A stretch of 27,711 bases of DNA from CAZMRW01 sp964568805 (GCA_964568805.1 CAZMRW010000061.1:1-27711); one strand, 5' to 3'. Positions 1-8,597 are shown, counted from the first letter of the stretch. The notes: a model not told the origin generated them from the sequence alone. Translations and numbers: made by a program.

Positions 1-13
1 TATGATTTGTCAA
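1..13 (-). promoter_or_regulatory. Partial promoter P4: -35 box only, cut by window edge
   Basis: A minus-strand TTGACA (8-13) with the same preceding GTG context as P2 and P3 lies 92 bp downstream of the P3 -35 box. Its -10 box would fall beyond the left edge, so it cannot be verified. It continues the roughly 97-bp periodicity of the array. Confidence 0.45.
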
Positions 14-77
14 CACCCGGTAAATCTTTTTTCTTTCGTCTCACCAAGCCAGCTATCCGACCCGTGATGAGCCGACC

Positions 78-105
78 ATTATAACCGGTCAGTTCATTTT
101 GTCAA
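78..105 (-). promoter_or_regulatory. Predicted sigma70 promoter P3 (outward-facing, left edge)
   Basis: Read on the minus strand this is a perfect TTGACA (100-105), a 16-bp spacer and a perfect TATAAT (78-83), followed by GGTCGGCTC. It lies 97 bp downstream of P2 and shares the flanking bases TGTTGACAAAATG and GGTTATAATGG with it. Two perfect consensus promoters in tandem imply very strong transcription leaving the window to the left. Confidence 0.75.
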
Positions 106-174
106 CATCCTGTGACGGTTTATTTTCGCCTCCGTTCGTCCGAAGCACTTAACCCGCTTCGTGTTGAGCCGGCC

Positions 175-202
175 ATTATAACCTTCCTCAACATTTTGTC
201 AA
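175..202 (-). promoter_or_regulatory. Predicted sigma70 promoter P2 (outward-facing, left edge)
   Basis: Read on the minus strand this is a perfect TTGACA (197-202), a 16-bp spacer and a perfect TATAAT (175-180), then GGCCGGCTC. A second TTGACA lies 14 bp further upstream (211-216). The G+C-rich discriminator after the -10 is typical of stringently controlled rRNA and tRNA promoters in gammaproteobacteria. The 39-bp unit at 166-204 is nearly repeated at 69-107. Confidence 0.75.
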
Positions 203-275
203 CAGCTCCTTGTCAACTTTTAGTCCGTCCGTCCCTGCCCTGCCCTGCCCAGCGTCTTGCCCGACAGAAGCGAGC

Positions 276-303
276 ATTATACGCATGCCAACGCAAAGAT
301 CAA
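276..303 (-). promoter_or_regulatory. Predicted sigma70 promoter P1 (outward-facing, left edge)
   Basis: On the minus strand a TTGATC -35 box (298-303) is followed after 16 bp by a perfect TATAAT -10 box (276-281). It points left, away from hldD. It is the most upstream of a series of promoters with identical geometry and a G+C-rich stretch after the -10. Its -35 is weaker than those of the two downstream copies. Confidence 0.6.
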
Positions 304-316
304 GCGGTAATTGTTT

Positions 317-1276
317 TTATTTGCCAACCCTGGCGGCATTCAACCAGTCAAGATACCTTGCAACACCCTGTTTCACATTGAGAAACTCTTTTTCATAGCC
401 GGCCTGTCTTAACCCGGAAATATCGGCCTGGGTATAACTCTGATAGGCGCCCTTCAAATGCTCGGGAAAAGGTATGTATTCGATCGAACCTTCCTGATGC
501 CAGTCAATTACCGCCTGCGCTACCGCATTGAAGGTTTCGGCTTTGCCGGTACCTATATTATAAATTCCTCGTTGCTCGGGGTGCTCATAAAACCATAAGT
601 TAACGTCAACGACGTCATCGACATGAACAAAATCCCGCTTCTGTTCGCCATCGGCCATACCATCGCATCCTTCGAACAGTTTCGCTTTTTTCTGTTCAAT
701 TATCTGCCGGTTAAAATGAAACGCCGTACTGCTCATAGCGCCTTTATGCTGCTCTCTAGGGCCATACACGTTAAAATAACGAAACCCCACGACGGGAATT
801 GCAGTTTCCGGCAGCAGGCGGCGAATATATTGATCGAACTGGAATTTCGAATAGGCATACATATTGATGGGATGCTCGCATTCGCGTTCAACCCGAAACC
901 CATGCTGGCCAGAGCCATACACAGAAGCCGATGAGGCGTAGATAAAGGGGGCGTTCTTTGCCATGCACCAATGCAGTAGTCGTTTGGAATAATCGTAGTT
1001 ATTTTCCATGACGAAGCGCCCGTCCCATTCGGTCGTGGCTGAACATGCGCCCTGATGGAAAACCGCACGCACCTTCCCTAAAAAGCCCGATGATTCGATC
1101 TTTTCGATAAATTCGGCTTTATCGAGATAGTCAGCGATATCAAGATCGGCCAAATTATGCATTTTCCTGCCATTAACCAGATGATCGACCACCACTATAT
1201 CGCTCTCACCCCGCTGATTTAAGGCCCGGACCAGATTACTGCCGATAAAGCCGGCGCCGCCAGTAACAATAATCAC
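317..1276 (-). CDS. hldD: ADP-L-glycero-D-manno-heptose 6-epimerase
   Basis: This enzyme converts ADP-D-glycero-beta-D-manno-heptose into the L,D-epimer used to build the inner core of lipopolysaccharide, in the cytoplasm. The 319-residue product has the length and layout of the HldD (RfaD) branch of the short-chain dehydrogenases. The N-terminal NAD(P)-binding TGGAGFIG is at residues 5-12, ASSASVYG near 114-121, and the catalytic YxxxK is Y140-K144. The start codon is GTG and overlaps the hldE stop in a GTGA arrangement, with an AGAGGTGAAG ribosome site inside hldE, so the two genes are probably translationally coupled. It is the last gene of the lipooligosaccharide block. No terminator hairpin is visible after it; instead the array of leftward promoters begins about 15 bp beyond the stop. 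Confidence 0.96.
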   Translation of the reverse strand: MIIVTGGAGFIGSNLVRALNQRGESDIVVVDHLVNGRKMHNLADLDIADYLDKAEFIEKIESSGFLGKVRAVFHQGACSATTEWDGRFVMENNYDYSKRLLHWCMAKNAPFIYASSASVYGSGQHGFRVERECEHPINMYAYSKFQFDQYIRRLLPETAIPVVGFRYFNVYGPREQHKGAMSSTAFHFNRQIIEQKKAKLFEGCDGMADGEQKRDFVHVDDVVDVNLWFYEHPEQRGIYNIGTGKAETFNAVAQAVIDWHQEGSIEYIPFPEHLKGAYQSYTQADISGLRQAGYEKEFLNVKQGVARYLDWLNAARVGK

Positions 1277-2697
1277 CCTTCACCTCTCGCTTTGTTAATC
1301 ATGGCCGTTGTTGATTGACCGTCTACAAACTGTAAAATTTTTACTTCGCCGCCCGCTTTTATGACGCACTCGCCGCCGGCAACCTGTTCAGGACTATAAT
1401 CCCCGCCCTTTACCAAAACATCCGGCAACAAACTGCAATACAACCGCTCAGGTGTTTCTTCTTCAAAGCCAACCACCCAATCCACGCAGGCCAGGGCCGC
1501 CAAAACAATCATACGTTCCTTAAGACTATTGATCGGACGCGTTTCACCTTTCAGTTTTTTTACCGAGGCATCGGAATTGACTGCGACGATCAAGCGGTCG
1601 CCCAGGGCTTTTGCCTGCTCCAGATAAGTGACATGGCCAGCATGAAGCAAATCGAAGCAGCCATTGGTCATGATGATGCGTTCATTATGGGCTTTTGCCC
1701 TTGCGATCAGCTGAACCAACTCTTGTTCGGATACGATTCCATAGGATAAATCTCTGTCGCTGTGCATCGCACGGTTAAGCTCCTCTATCGACACGGTGGA
1801 TGTGCCCAGCTTGCCGACGACGATGCCGCTCGACAGCACACTCAAATACATGGCATCCGGTAACGGCAGATCAAGCGCCACGCCCAAAGCCATGACGGCA
1901 ATGGCGGTATCACCGGCCCCGGTTACGTCAAACACATCTTTGGCCTGGGCAGGCAGGGAATGCTCCTGCGTCTTTTGTATCAGGGTCATGCCGGCTTCGC
2001 CGCGAGTTAACAAAATCGTTTGAATTTGACAGCGCTGTAATAACTCCCGGCCTTTGTCAAGCAACTCCTGCTCATTCGAGCAGTCGCCCGTCACGGCATG
2101 AAACTCGGACAAATTTGGCGTAATCATGTCTGCATGGGCATAACGCTGATAATCGACGCCTTTCGGATCGACCAAAACCTTGAGGCCGGCCTGTTTGGCT
2201 GCAGCAATGTAAGCCTGTACATTGGCCAGTGTTCCCTTATCGTAATCGGAAAATACGATGACATCATGTCCCGATAAATGCCGCTGCAATCGCATCAGCA
2301 AGTCATCCCCGTCAAAACCGATGGGTTTATCTTCAAAATCCAGCCGGATTAATTGTTGATGTTGTGCCATTATGCGCAGCTTGCAGATGCTGCGCGCCGC
2401 ATTGGTAACGACAAAATCGCAATCCACGCCTTCGGCTTCCAGCAATTGCTTTACCGTGATGCCTTCGGCATCATCGCCGACGACGCCGAGCAAGGTGACC
2501 TTACCGCCTAATTTTGCAATATTCAGCGCGACGTTGCCGGCGCCGCCGATGCGGTCATCAATGCTGTTAACCTTCACGACCGGTACGGGAGCTTCCGGTG
2601 AAATACGCGCCGCCTGCCCTGACCAGTACCGATCCAGCATGACATCGCCCATGACAATGATACGCGCCCGTCCAAACTCAGGCGTTGTTGCAATCAC
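1273..2697 (-). CDS. hldE: Bifunctional heptose 7-phosphate kinase / heptose 1-phosphate adenylyltransferase
   Basis: It phosphorylates D-glycero-D-manno-heptose 7-phosphate at C1 and later adenylylates the heptose 1-phosphate, giving the substrate for HldD. The 474-residue protein has the full two-domain HldE (RfaE) structure. Residues 1 to about 315 form a ribokinase/PfkB-fold kinase with the GGAGNVALN motif near 51-59 and the catalytic DVTGAGDTA near 256-264. Residues from about 340 to the end form a cytidylyltransferase-fold domain with TNGCFDLLHAGH. Translation starts at GTG, preceded by a strong GAGGAGG seven bases upstream. A 74-bp gap separates it from msbA with no clear terminator, so it is probably in the same transcript, possibly with an internal promoter. 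Confidence 0.96.
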   Translation of the reverse strand: MIATTPEFGRARIIVMGDVMLDRYWSGQAARISPEAPVPVVKVNSIDDRIGGAGNVALNIAKLGGKVTLLGVVGDDAEGITVKQLLEAEGVDCDFVVTNAARSICKLRIMAQHQQLIRLDFEDKPIGFDGDDLLMRLQRHLSGHDVIVFSDYDKGTLANVQAYIAAAKQAGLKVLVDPKGVDYQRYAHADMITPNLSEFHAVTGDCSNEQELLDKGRELLQRCQIQTILLTRGEAGMTLIQKTQEHSLPAQAKDVFDVTGAGDTAIAVMALGVALDLPLPDAMYLSVLSSGIVVGKLGTSTVSIEELNRAMHSDRDLSYGIVSEQELVQLIARAKAHNERIIMTNGCFDLLHAGHVTYLEQAKALGDRLIVAVNSDASVKKLKGETRPINSLKERMIVLAALACVDWVVGFEEETPERLYCSLLPDVLVKGGDYSPEQVAGGECVIKAGGEVKILQFVDGQSTTAMINKARGEG

Positions 2698-2771
2698 TTA
2701 ATGCCTCCTCAATCTATCCACACTATCTGTTTAGCCGCCATGACCGTTAAAATCTCCAAGATACCCGAAAT

Positions 2772-4556
2772 TTACACTATTTTTTCCGGATGCTCTTTAA
2801 ATTGCATCTGATGCAATCTGGCATAGGCGCCGTTATGCTTAATCAGTTCCTGATGCGAGCCTCTTTCGATAATACGTCCGTGATCCATCACTAAAATCAT
2901 ATCGGCAGATTCAATCGTCGATAATCGATGCGCAATCACCAGCGTCGTCCGGTTACTCATCACTTTTTGCAAGGCCGCCTGGATATAGCGCTCGGATTCG
3001 GTATCCAGCGCCGAGGTGGCCTCATCCAATATCAATAACGGCGCGTCCTTCAATAAGGCCCTTGCCAATGCTAACCGCTGCCGTTGCCCACCCGATAATT
3101 TGACTCCGTTCTCACCGATTTCGGTATCGAGTCCATTTTCCAGTTTACTGATGAATTCCATCGCATAAGCATCGGTTGCGGCAGCTTCGATTTTTTCCTG
3201 GCTGGCTCCGGCCAACGCGCCATAGGCGATATTATTGGCTATCGTATCATTGAATAACGTTACCTGCTGGTTTACCAAGGCAATTTGCTGCCGCAAATTG
3301 GCCAATTTATAGTCGCTTATTTCGATACCATCGAGCAGGATTTCGCCGGTTTCATGCGGATAGAATCGCGAAATCAGATTAGCCAGGGTACTTTTGCCGC
3401 CGCCGGAAGCGCCGACCAGGGCAATGGTGTGTCCCGGTTCAGCCTTAAAATTAATATTCTGCAGCGCCCATTCGTTTGCGCCCGGATATCGAAACGACAG
3501 GTTTTTAAATTCCAGAGCACCCTTGCACCTTTCGGCTTCATAACCGCCTTCGTCAGACTCGCCTGGTTCATCGAGAATGACAAACAGGGATTCGGCGGCG
3601 ACAATGCCTTTCTGAATTTCCCCGTTGGCGTCGCTCAACTGCCTGATCGGCCGAGGCAATAAAAATGCTGCGGTCAGATAGCCGACAAACTCGCCGACAC
3701 TGGCCTTTTGCATGAAAAATAACGCCATATACATCAAAAACGATAGCGCAATGGCGATAATCATCTGCATCAAGGGATTATGTATCGCCAGGGTCGTGGC
3801 AAGCTTTAGCGACTGACGCCGGTTATACAAACTGCTTTCCAGAAAGCGCCGGCGCTCATAGTCTTCACCGCCATAGCTGCGCACGACTCGATGGCCGCCG
3901 ACCAATTCCGAGGTAATATGGGTCATATCGCCGATCGATTCCTGGATACGCTTGCTGATCTTGCGCAAACGCCTGCTCACATAAGACACCAGCACGACAA
4001 TGATCGGCGCGATGCCGACAAACACCAGCGACAACATCCAGTTCGTGTAAAATAAATACACGATGAGGCCTATCGAAGTCAAACCTTCGCGCACGAAAGT
4101 CCGCACCGCATCGGTAGTCGCCTTGGTCACCTCGCCGACATTATTGGTAATTCTGGCGATCATATAACCGCTATTATTCGAATCAAAATAGGCCGTAGGC
4201 AGTTCGGTATATTTATCGAAAATCTGGCAACGAAGCGTATGAACGACATTGGTCGACACTTTCGCCAGAAAATAATTACCCAGATAGGCGCCTATGCCAT
4301 GAATAACGATCAAGCCGCTAAAGAATAGCGGCAAATAATACATGCCTTCCCGCGCCTCGGTTTGCAGCGTGTCGATAATATGCTTGACCAATGCCGCAAA
4401 TAAGGTCTGAGTGCCTGAATAGAGCAGAAAACCAAAGAAACTAATGAAAAAGAGACCACGGTGAGGCTTTACATAGGCGAGCAGCCGCCTGTAGACCTGA
4501 GCGCTGCCTTTGGATTGTTTTGTTTTGGATTTCATCGAACGGGCGGTGCTCTTCAT
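2772..4556 (-). CDS. msbA: Lipid A export ATP-binding/permease protein MsbA
   Basis: This ABC half-transporter flips lipid A-core across the inner membrane. The 594-residue protein has an N-terminal six-helix exporter domain (about 30-320) and a C-terminal nucleotide-binding domain. Walker A GASGGGKST is at 382-390, the ABC signature LSGGQRQR at 487-494, and Walker B LLILDEATSAL from 507. It lies within genes for heptose supply and core glycosyltransferases, which supports MsbA over a drug or peptide exporter of the same fold. The first ATG starts two bases after the stop of the upstream glycosyltransferase. No good Shine-Dalgarno sequence is present, so coupled translation is likely. An ATG at codon 8 is an alternative start. 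The N-terminus is rich in Lys and Ser and unlike the conserved part of the family. Confidence 0.92.
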   Translation of the reverse strand: MKSTARSMKSKTKQSKGSAQVYRRLLAYVKPHRGLFFISFFGFLLYSGTQTLFAALVKHIIDTLQTEAREGMYYLPLFFSGLIVIHGIGAYLGNYFLAKVSTNVVHTLRCQIFDKYTELPTAYFDSNNSGYMIARITNNVGEVTKATTDAVRTFVREGLTSIGLIVYLFYTNWMLSLVFVGIAPIIVVLVSYVSRRLRKISKRIQESIGDMTHITSELVGGHRVVRSYGGEDYERRRFLESSLYNRRQSLKLATTLAIHNPLMQMIIAIALSFLMYMALFFMQKASVGEFVGYLTAAFLLPRPIRQLSDANGEIQKGIVAAESLFVILDEPGESDEGGYEAERCKGALEFKNLSFRYPGANEWALQNINFKAEPGHTIALVGASGGGKSTLANLISRFYPHETGEILLDGIEISDYKLANLRQQIALVNQQVTLFNDTIANNIAYGALAGASQEKIEAAATDAYAMEFISKLENGLDTEIGENGVKLSGGQRQRLALARALLKDAPLLILDEATSALDTESERYIQAALQKVMSNRTTLVIAHRLSTIESADMILVMDHGRIIERGSHQELIKHNGAYARLHQMQFKEHPEKIV

Positions 4557-4558
4557 TT

Positions 4559-5395
4559 TCAGTAGGGAGAAGGAGGATTTGTCAAATACTGGGAAACGCC
4601 TTGCTTTGCGGCGGTAAACTCACGCTGCTGCAATCGCTCCATTAAACGCTGATAATTACTATCCTGCCTGCTCCTGTCATAGTGCCGATGCCATAGATGC
4701 AGCACCGGTACGGCAAAACGGCCTTCCTTGCGTTTAATGCCGGAGTGTATCAGTCGAATCACCAGGTCGGAATCTTCATAACCCCAGCCTTCAAACAGCT
4801 CATCAAAGCCATTGACTCGAATAAAATCATCCTTCCAGAGAGCCAGATTGCAGGTCATTGCTTTTTGCCATTTTCGAGCTTGCAAAAGCCTTAAGCGTCC
4901 TAGTGGAAGCTGTAGAAGCGCGAAAATCCGGTTAATTTTGCCCTGCAGTCGAAGCCGCAAAAAGTAATGCCATGGTTTCAGGTAGACAGGAAACGGCTGC
5001 GCCAGCAGTTGTTCGGTATAGGCCTGGTTGAACAATACCCTGTTGCCGGGTACAAAATAGCCTTTCGCCGCAAGTTGCCGGTGTGCGCGGATAAAATCAG
5101 GCCGCATCAGGCAGTCGCCATCGACAAACAGCAAATAATTCCCCTTGCTTGACGCTACGGCCTTGTTTCTGATTGTCCCGGCCCTAAACCCCTGGTCTTC
5201 ATGATGAACATAGCAGACCGGGACCGGAGCCTTGGCACAATAGCTTCTGGTCTTTTCCAGATTATCCTGACTGGAGCCGTCGTCGGCGATAATGATTTCA
5301 AAATCGCGATCCGACTGGGAAAACAGGCTTTCCAGACAGAGTTTCAACGCCTCCGGCCAGTTATAGGTGGTTACCACGACAGAAATCAGATTCAT
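4559..5395 (-). CDS. Family 2 glycosyltransferase
   Basis: Probably adds a sugar to the lipooligosaccharide core from a nucleotide-sugar donor at the cytoplasmic face of the inner membrane. The acceptor and sugar cannot be read from sequence. The 278-residue product begins with the GT2/GT-A signature (ISVVVTTYNWPEAL, then ADDGSSQDN) and has a DxD-type metal/nucleotide site FVDGDC near residue 90. Its C-terminal half has GFDELFEGWGYEDSDL, the motif of the galactosyltransferase-type C-terminal domain found with GT2 enzymes. The frame is open up to 5539, but the ATG at 5395 is preferred: it overlaps the stop of the previous gene as ATGA and starts directly at the conserved fold. Confidence 0.85.
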   Translation of the reverse strand: MNLISVVVTTYNWPEALKLCLESLFSQSDRDFEIIIADDGSSQDNLEKTRSYCAKAPVPVCYVHHEDQGFRAGTIRNKAVASSKGNYLLFVDGDCLMRPDFIRAHRQLAAKGYFVPGNRVLFNQAYTEQLLAQPFPVYLKPWHYFLRLRLQGKINRIFALLQLPLGRLRLLQARKWQKAMTCNLALWKDDFIRVNGFDELFEGWGYEDSDLVIRLIHSGIKRKEGRFAVPVLHLWHRHYDRSRQDSNYQRLMERLQQREFTAAKQGVSQYLTNPPSPY

Positions 5396-6144
5396 TGCTG
5401 ATTCGGCCGGCTGCTTTGTAATTCCAGCAATTTGGCATATTTGTAATACGCCCCTTCGGCGTTGGAAATTGCCAGCATCAAGCCTTGACGTCCATCCAAA
5501 ACAGCCGCCTTTAAACAGTACGTCCGGAAAAACGTCCACAGCGCTTTAAAAATAGCCTTGCTTAGTGATGAGCGCACCCCTGTTTGATAGAGCTTTTGCG
5601 CTCCCAACGTCGAATAACTGTTTACTTTGTATAATACTTCATCAAGGTTGACAAATGCATCATGAAGCAACGGTGATGCCAACTGACCGATGTCCCCCTG
5701 TACGATGATACGTTCGTGCACAACCGCATCGGTAAAATGTCCTGCCTGGCGGCGAAATAACCTGAGTACATAATCAGGCCACCAGCCGCCATGACGAATT
5801 TCTCTGCCGCAATAGCTGGACAGGCGGGGTATCTCCCAGCCAACCTTGGTTTCTGCCTTGATGGCTTGTTCAATTTCCTGTCTTAATTCCGCACTGACCA
5901 TCTCGTCTGCATCAATCGATAAAACCCAATCGCCTCGAGCTTTGTCCAGCGCCCGTTGCTTCTGAATGCCAAAACCCGGCCAGTCTGTTTCGTAGACTTG
6001 ATCCGTATATTGGCGGCAGATGGCAACGGTGTCGTCCGCACTTCCTGAGTCGACAATGATAATTTCATCAGCCCATTTTACCGATTCCAGGCAGCGGCCA
6101 ATATGGGACGCTTCATTCTTGGTGATAATGATTACACTAAGCAT
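5392..6144 (-). CDS. WaaE/KdtX-like lipopolysaccharide core glycosyltransferase
   Basis: A family 2 glycosyltransferase of the type that adds glucose to the inner-core heptose in enterobacteria (WaaE, KdtX). The exact sugar here is inferred only from family resemblance. The 250-residue protein starts at the fold with MLSVIIITKNEASHIGRCL, followed by VDSGSADDT and the metal-binding SIDADE near residue 78. The short length and central RHGGWWPDYVLRLFRR segment match this subfamily. It overlaps the O-antigen ligase-type gene by 8 bp upstream and the next glycosyltransferase by 4 bp downstream, so all three are almost surely one transcript. Confidence 0.85.
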   Translation of the reverse strand: MLSVIIITKNEASHIGRCLESVKWADEIIIVDSGSADDTVAICRQYTDQVYETDWPGFGIQKQRALDKARGDWVLSIDADEMVSAELRQEIEQAIKAETKVGWEIPRLSSYCGREIRHGGWWPDYVLRLFRRQAGHFTDAVVHERIIVQGDIGQLASPLLHDAFVNLDEVLYKVNSYSTLGAQKLYQTGVRSSLSKAIFKALWTFFRTYCLKAAVLDGRQGLMLAISNAEGAYYKYAKLLELQSSRPNQQ

Positions 6145-7354
6145 CGTTTATTATAACGGCAGTGTCCGGTCGATAAGCGGCAAAACACAAGACTATCATG
6201 CCGGCATACCAATGCCCCTCTGCATGATCAAAAAAAGGGGTGTTGAATAAACTGGTAATAATCAATGAACCCAAAAGTCCTTGAGCGAGCCACTTTTCGT
6301 TATCAGGCATTTTTCCGGCGCAATAAAACTGGCTTCCGAGAAACCCAAGATAGGCCAACAGCCCGAATAAACCTAACTGAACGCCGATCATCAGAAATTC
6401 ATTATGAGGATTTTCCGTCATAAACCGCTCGCCCAGGGCTATGCGTTTATATTCTTCGGCAAAACTGCCGGTACCGTGGCCCAGCAGCGGCTTTTCGGCA
6501 ATCAGTTTTAATGAATATTTCCAGAATGTATAGCGCAGCCCCATGGACGATACGGAATGTTCCGGTTTTGGTTGCAAATAGTCCTGAGTGTTGGCAATTC
6601 CTTCACTAATCCGGCTTGACTTATCTGAAAAAGAAAGAAAAAGAATCAGGAAAGCCGCGACGGCGACGAGGGTGAGTATACGGCCTTTATTACTGAAACG
6701 CTGGATTGCAACTAAAAAAATGAGTGCCAGAGCGATTAATTGACCCGTGCGCCCCTCCACGATAAAAAAAATATTATATACGCTCAATAGGAACCCGATT
6801 AAGTAATACCGGGAATAAGCTCCGCCATCGATGGCTTTGTGCAGGCAGTAAAAGGCGAAGAAAGCGATAAAAATGTTATGAGTAATGCGGCTCTTGATAG
6901 CAGGGTCGCCATGTCTATTTGGGCCGATGATGTCGAAATCCATTAAATAGGATGCCGCCAAGGTAATCACCGAGGCGATAACAAAAGCCCTCCATACCCA
7001 ATCACCGTGACGCTTTATATTTAGCAGGGAAAATAGCACGGCAATGATAAATAACTCTTTATATTTCATTACCATTGAAAAAGCCTCACCGGTTTTAGCG
7101 CTGCCGTAACTTGCTCCTACCATTAAACAAGCAAATAACGCTAATGATCCTGCCGCCACCGGACACGACTTTATGGTATCGGGGAACTGCCTGAACTGTC
7201 CGGAAAGCAGCCAGACTGCGCCCAGCACTCCCGAAATAATGATGGTAAGACTGGTCGAAAAATAAACCGAAAAGATAAATATGGCTATCGAAAAATTTCC
7301 GAAATTTAACAGTTTGTGCTGTGCCCGATTGACCCAATTATGATTAACATTCAT
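6137..7354 (-). CDS. O-antigen ligase / Wzy_C-family membrane protein
   Basis: Probable periplasmic ligase joining a polymer or sugar unit carried on undecaprenyl phosphate to lipid A-core, or a related polymerase. The 405-residue protein is strongly hydrophobic with about ten to twelve membrane segments. The family signature is in the large periplasmic loop: FWKYSLKLIAEKPLLGHGTG followed by ENPHNEFLMIGVQLGLFGL, matching the Wzy_C (RfaL/WaaL) domain. WaaL and Wzy cannot be separated reliably by sequence alone; the neighbouring core genes favour ligase. No O-antigen assembly genes (wzx, wzy, wbb) lie in the window, so its substrate must be made elsewhere. The start has no clear ribosome site. 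Confidence 0.82.
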   Translation of the reverse strand: MNVNHNWVNRAQHKLLNFGNFSIAIFIFSVYFSTSLTIIISGVLGAVWLLSGQFRQFPDTIKSCPVAAGSLALFACLMVGASYGSAKTGEAFSMVMKYKELFIIAVLFSLLNIKRHGDWVWRAFVIASVITLAASYLMDFDIIGPNRHGDPAIKSRITHNIFIAFFAFYCLHKAIDGGAYSRYYLIGFLLSVYNIFFIVEGRTGQLIALALIFLVAIQRFSNKGRILTLVAVAAFLILFLSFSDKSSRISEGIANTQDYLQPKPEHSVSSMGLRYTFWKYSLKLIAEKPLLGHGTGSFAEEYKRIALGERFMTENPHNEFLMIGVQLGLFGLLAYLGFLGSQFYCAGKMPDNEKWLAQGLLGSLIITSLFNTPFFDHAEGHWYAGMIVLCFAAYRPDTAVIINDA

Positions 7355-7421
7355 GTTGATTGAAAAATAACAGCAAGGTAGTTATGCAGTCGGCATTTTA
7401 ACCTTATTCTTAATTTCCTGT

Positions 7422-7441
7422 TGAGCCAATTTATTGGCTCA
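7422..7441. repeat. Perfect inverted repeat between heptosyltransferase and ligase genes
   Basis: TGAGCCAAT and ATTGGCTCA are perfect 9-bp arms separated by 2 bp. They lie 32 bp after the heptosyltransferase stop and about 70 bp before the ligase-type gene. No T-tract follows on either strand, so this is not a standard intrinsic terminator. It could be an operator, an mRNA-processing or stabilising hairpin, or part of an attenuator. Confidence 0.6.
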
Positions 7442-7472
7442 TCACAGGTAAGAATTAGATACGATTGAACGG

Positions 7473-8597
7473 TTAATCGCTGACAACCGTTGAATTTTTG
7501 ACTTGAGACGCATTCAACACGGCTGCAACGACTTGCTTGACCTGTTCAGGTGAAATCGAATCAAGGCACACGCTCCGGCTTTGTCGATGCCGGTCGCAGC
7601 CTTCCAACTGACAGGGTACACAATCGGCTTTCCCCTGAATCAGGCTGATATTATGCACCTGCTGACAGCCGGTTTTTAAGAACGGGCTGGCATCGCGTTC
7701 AAATCCTTTAGGCCAGGGTGCCCATTTGAGCGGGTTGGTCGGGCCATAAAGCGCAATCACCGGAATGCCTGTTGCTGCTGCCAGATGGGTAATGCCGGTA
7801 TCCGGCCCTATGTATAATTTTGCCCGCGCTATGATGTAGGCTAGTTGCGCCAAAGACACTTGTCCGGCTATATTCACCGTGTCCACCGGAAGCTGATCGG
7901 TAATGTCGCCGATATAATCAATTTCTTCCTGCGCAGGCCCGCCGGAAACAATCAGTTTATATCCCAACTTGCGCAAGTAATGTCCGATTTTTATCCACCC
8001 TTCTCGGGTCCACTGCTTATAGGTCCATTGCGGGTGCATATGCAGCACGACATAGGGTGTATTATCGGATAGAAAACGTTCTTTCAGGTGCCCGTTAGAA
8101 CTCGCTTGCGGCGGCACCAGTGTATAGGCACGCTCAATTCCAAGCAGATCCGCCAATTTTAAATGCTGTAAAACGGTATGCGTATCGTCGTCAAACTCCG
8201 TCCAACGCCGTAAAAAAAGGCGCTTCCACCAACCCGTCCTGTTTTTGGGGGGAACAACGGCAATGCGTATTGGCGCCGCCAGCAAGGTATAGAGAAACGG
8301 CCGGTCGCCCGTTTGCGTGGCGACGGCAAGATCATAACGCCTGAACAGCTGCGGCAACAATTGACAATAGTCAGATAAGGCGGGCCGGTTTGGTGTGGTG
8401 ATTACCCGGTTGATATCCGGATTTCCCTCCAGCATGGCCGCTGAATTGCGATAAACCAACACATCCAGTTGAGCGTCCGGGTAGGCTTTTCGTATCGAAT
8501 GCAGCAAGGGCGTGATCAACAGCACGTCGCCGAGATATCGCATTGCAATCACTAAAATTTTATTTGGATTGGGCGATAAGGGATGGTTTCGGTTCAT
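7473..8597 (-). CDS. Glycosyltransferase family 9 (heptosyltransferase, WaaQ/RfaQ-like)
   Basis: Transfers heptose from ADP-heptose to the growing inner core; this is the enzyme that would use the product of HldD. The 374-residue protein shows both GT9 half-signatures: KILVIAMRYLGDVLLITPLL near residue 13 and YIGPDTGITHLAAATGIPVI followed by ALYGPTNP. A cysteine cluster CVPCQLEGCDRH near the C-terminus is seen in the WaaQ-type branch (putative heptosyltransferase III). Which heptose position it serves is not decidable here; WaaC and WaaF homologues are not in the window. The ATG at 8597 lacks a clear ribosome site. It is the first gene of the lipooligosaccharide block, 118 bp ahead of the ligase-type gene. 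Confidence 0.88.
   Translation of the reverse strand: MNRNHPLSPNPNKILVIAMRYLGDVLLITPLLHSIRKAYPDAQLDVLVYRNSAAMLEGNPDINRVITTPNRPALSDYCQLLPQLFRRYDLAVATQTGDRPFLYTLLAAPIRIAVVPPKNRTGWWKRLFLRRWTEFDDDTHTVLQHLKLADLLGIERAYTLVPPQASSNGHLKERFLSDNTPYVVLHMHPQWTYKQWTREGWIKIGHYLRKLGYKLIVSGGPAQEEIDYIGDITDQLPVDTVNIAGQVSLAQLAYIIARAKLYIGPDTGITHLAAATGIPVIALYGPTNPLKWAPWPKGFERDASPFLKTGCQQVHNISLIQGKADCVPCQLEGCDRHRQSRSVCLDSISPEQVKQVVAAVLNASQVKNSTVVSD

Noticed and set aside
1..316. Spaced near-identical units at the left edge read as a CRISPR array or as short genes
   Set aside because: Only two good 39-bp copies exist, they contain -35 and -10 boxes, and spacing and flanks fit tandem promoters. The small open frames here show no family pattern and overlap hldD antisense.
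5396..5539. 48-residue N-terminal extension of the family 2 glycosyltransferase at 4559-5395
   Set aside because: The extension overlaps the end of the WaaE-like gene by about 145 bp and carries no family similarity; the ATGA overlap start at 5395 is the natural one.
7422..7441. Inverted repeat as an intrinsic terminator of the heptosyltransferase gene
   Set aside because: Neither side has a T-tract on the transcript strand, so I report it as an inverted repeat of unknown role.
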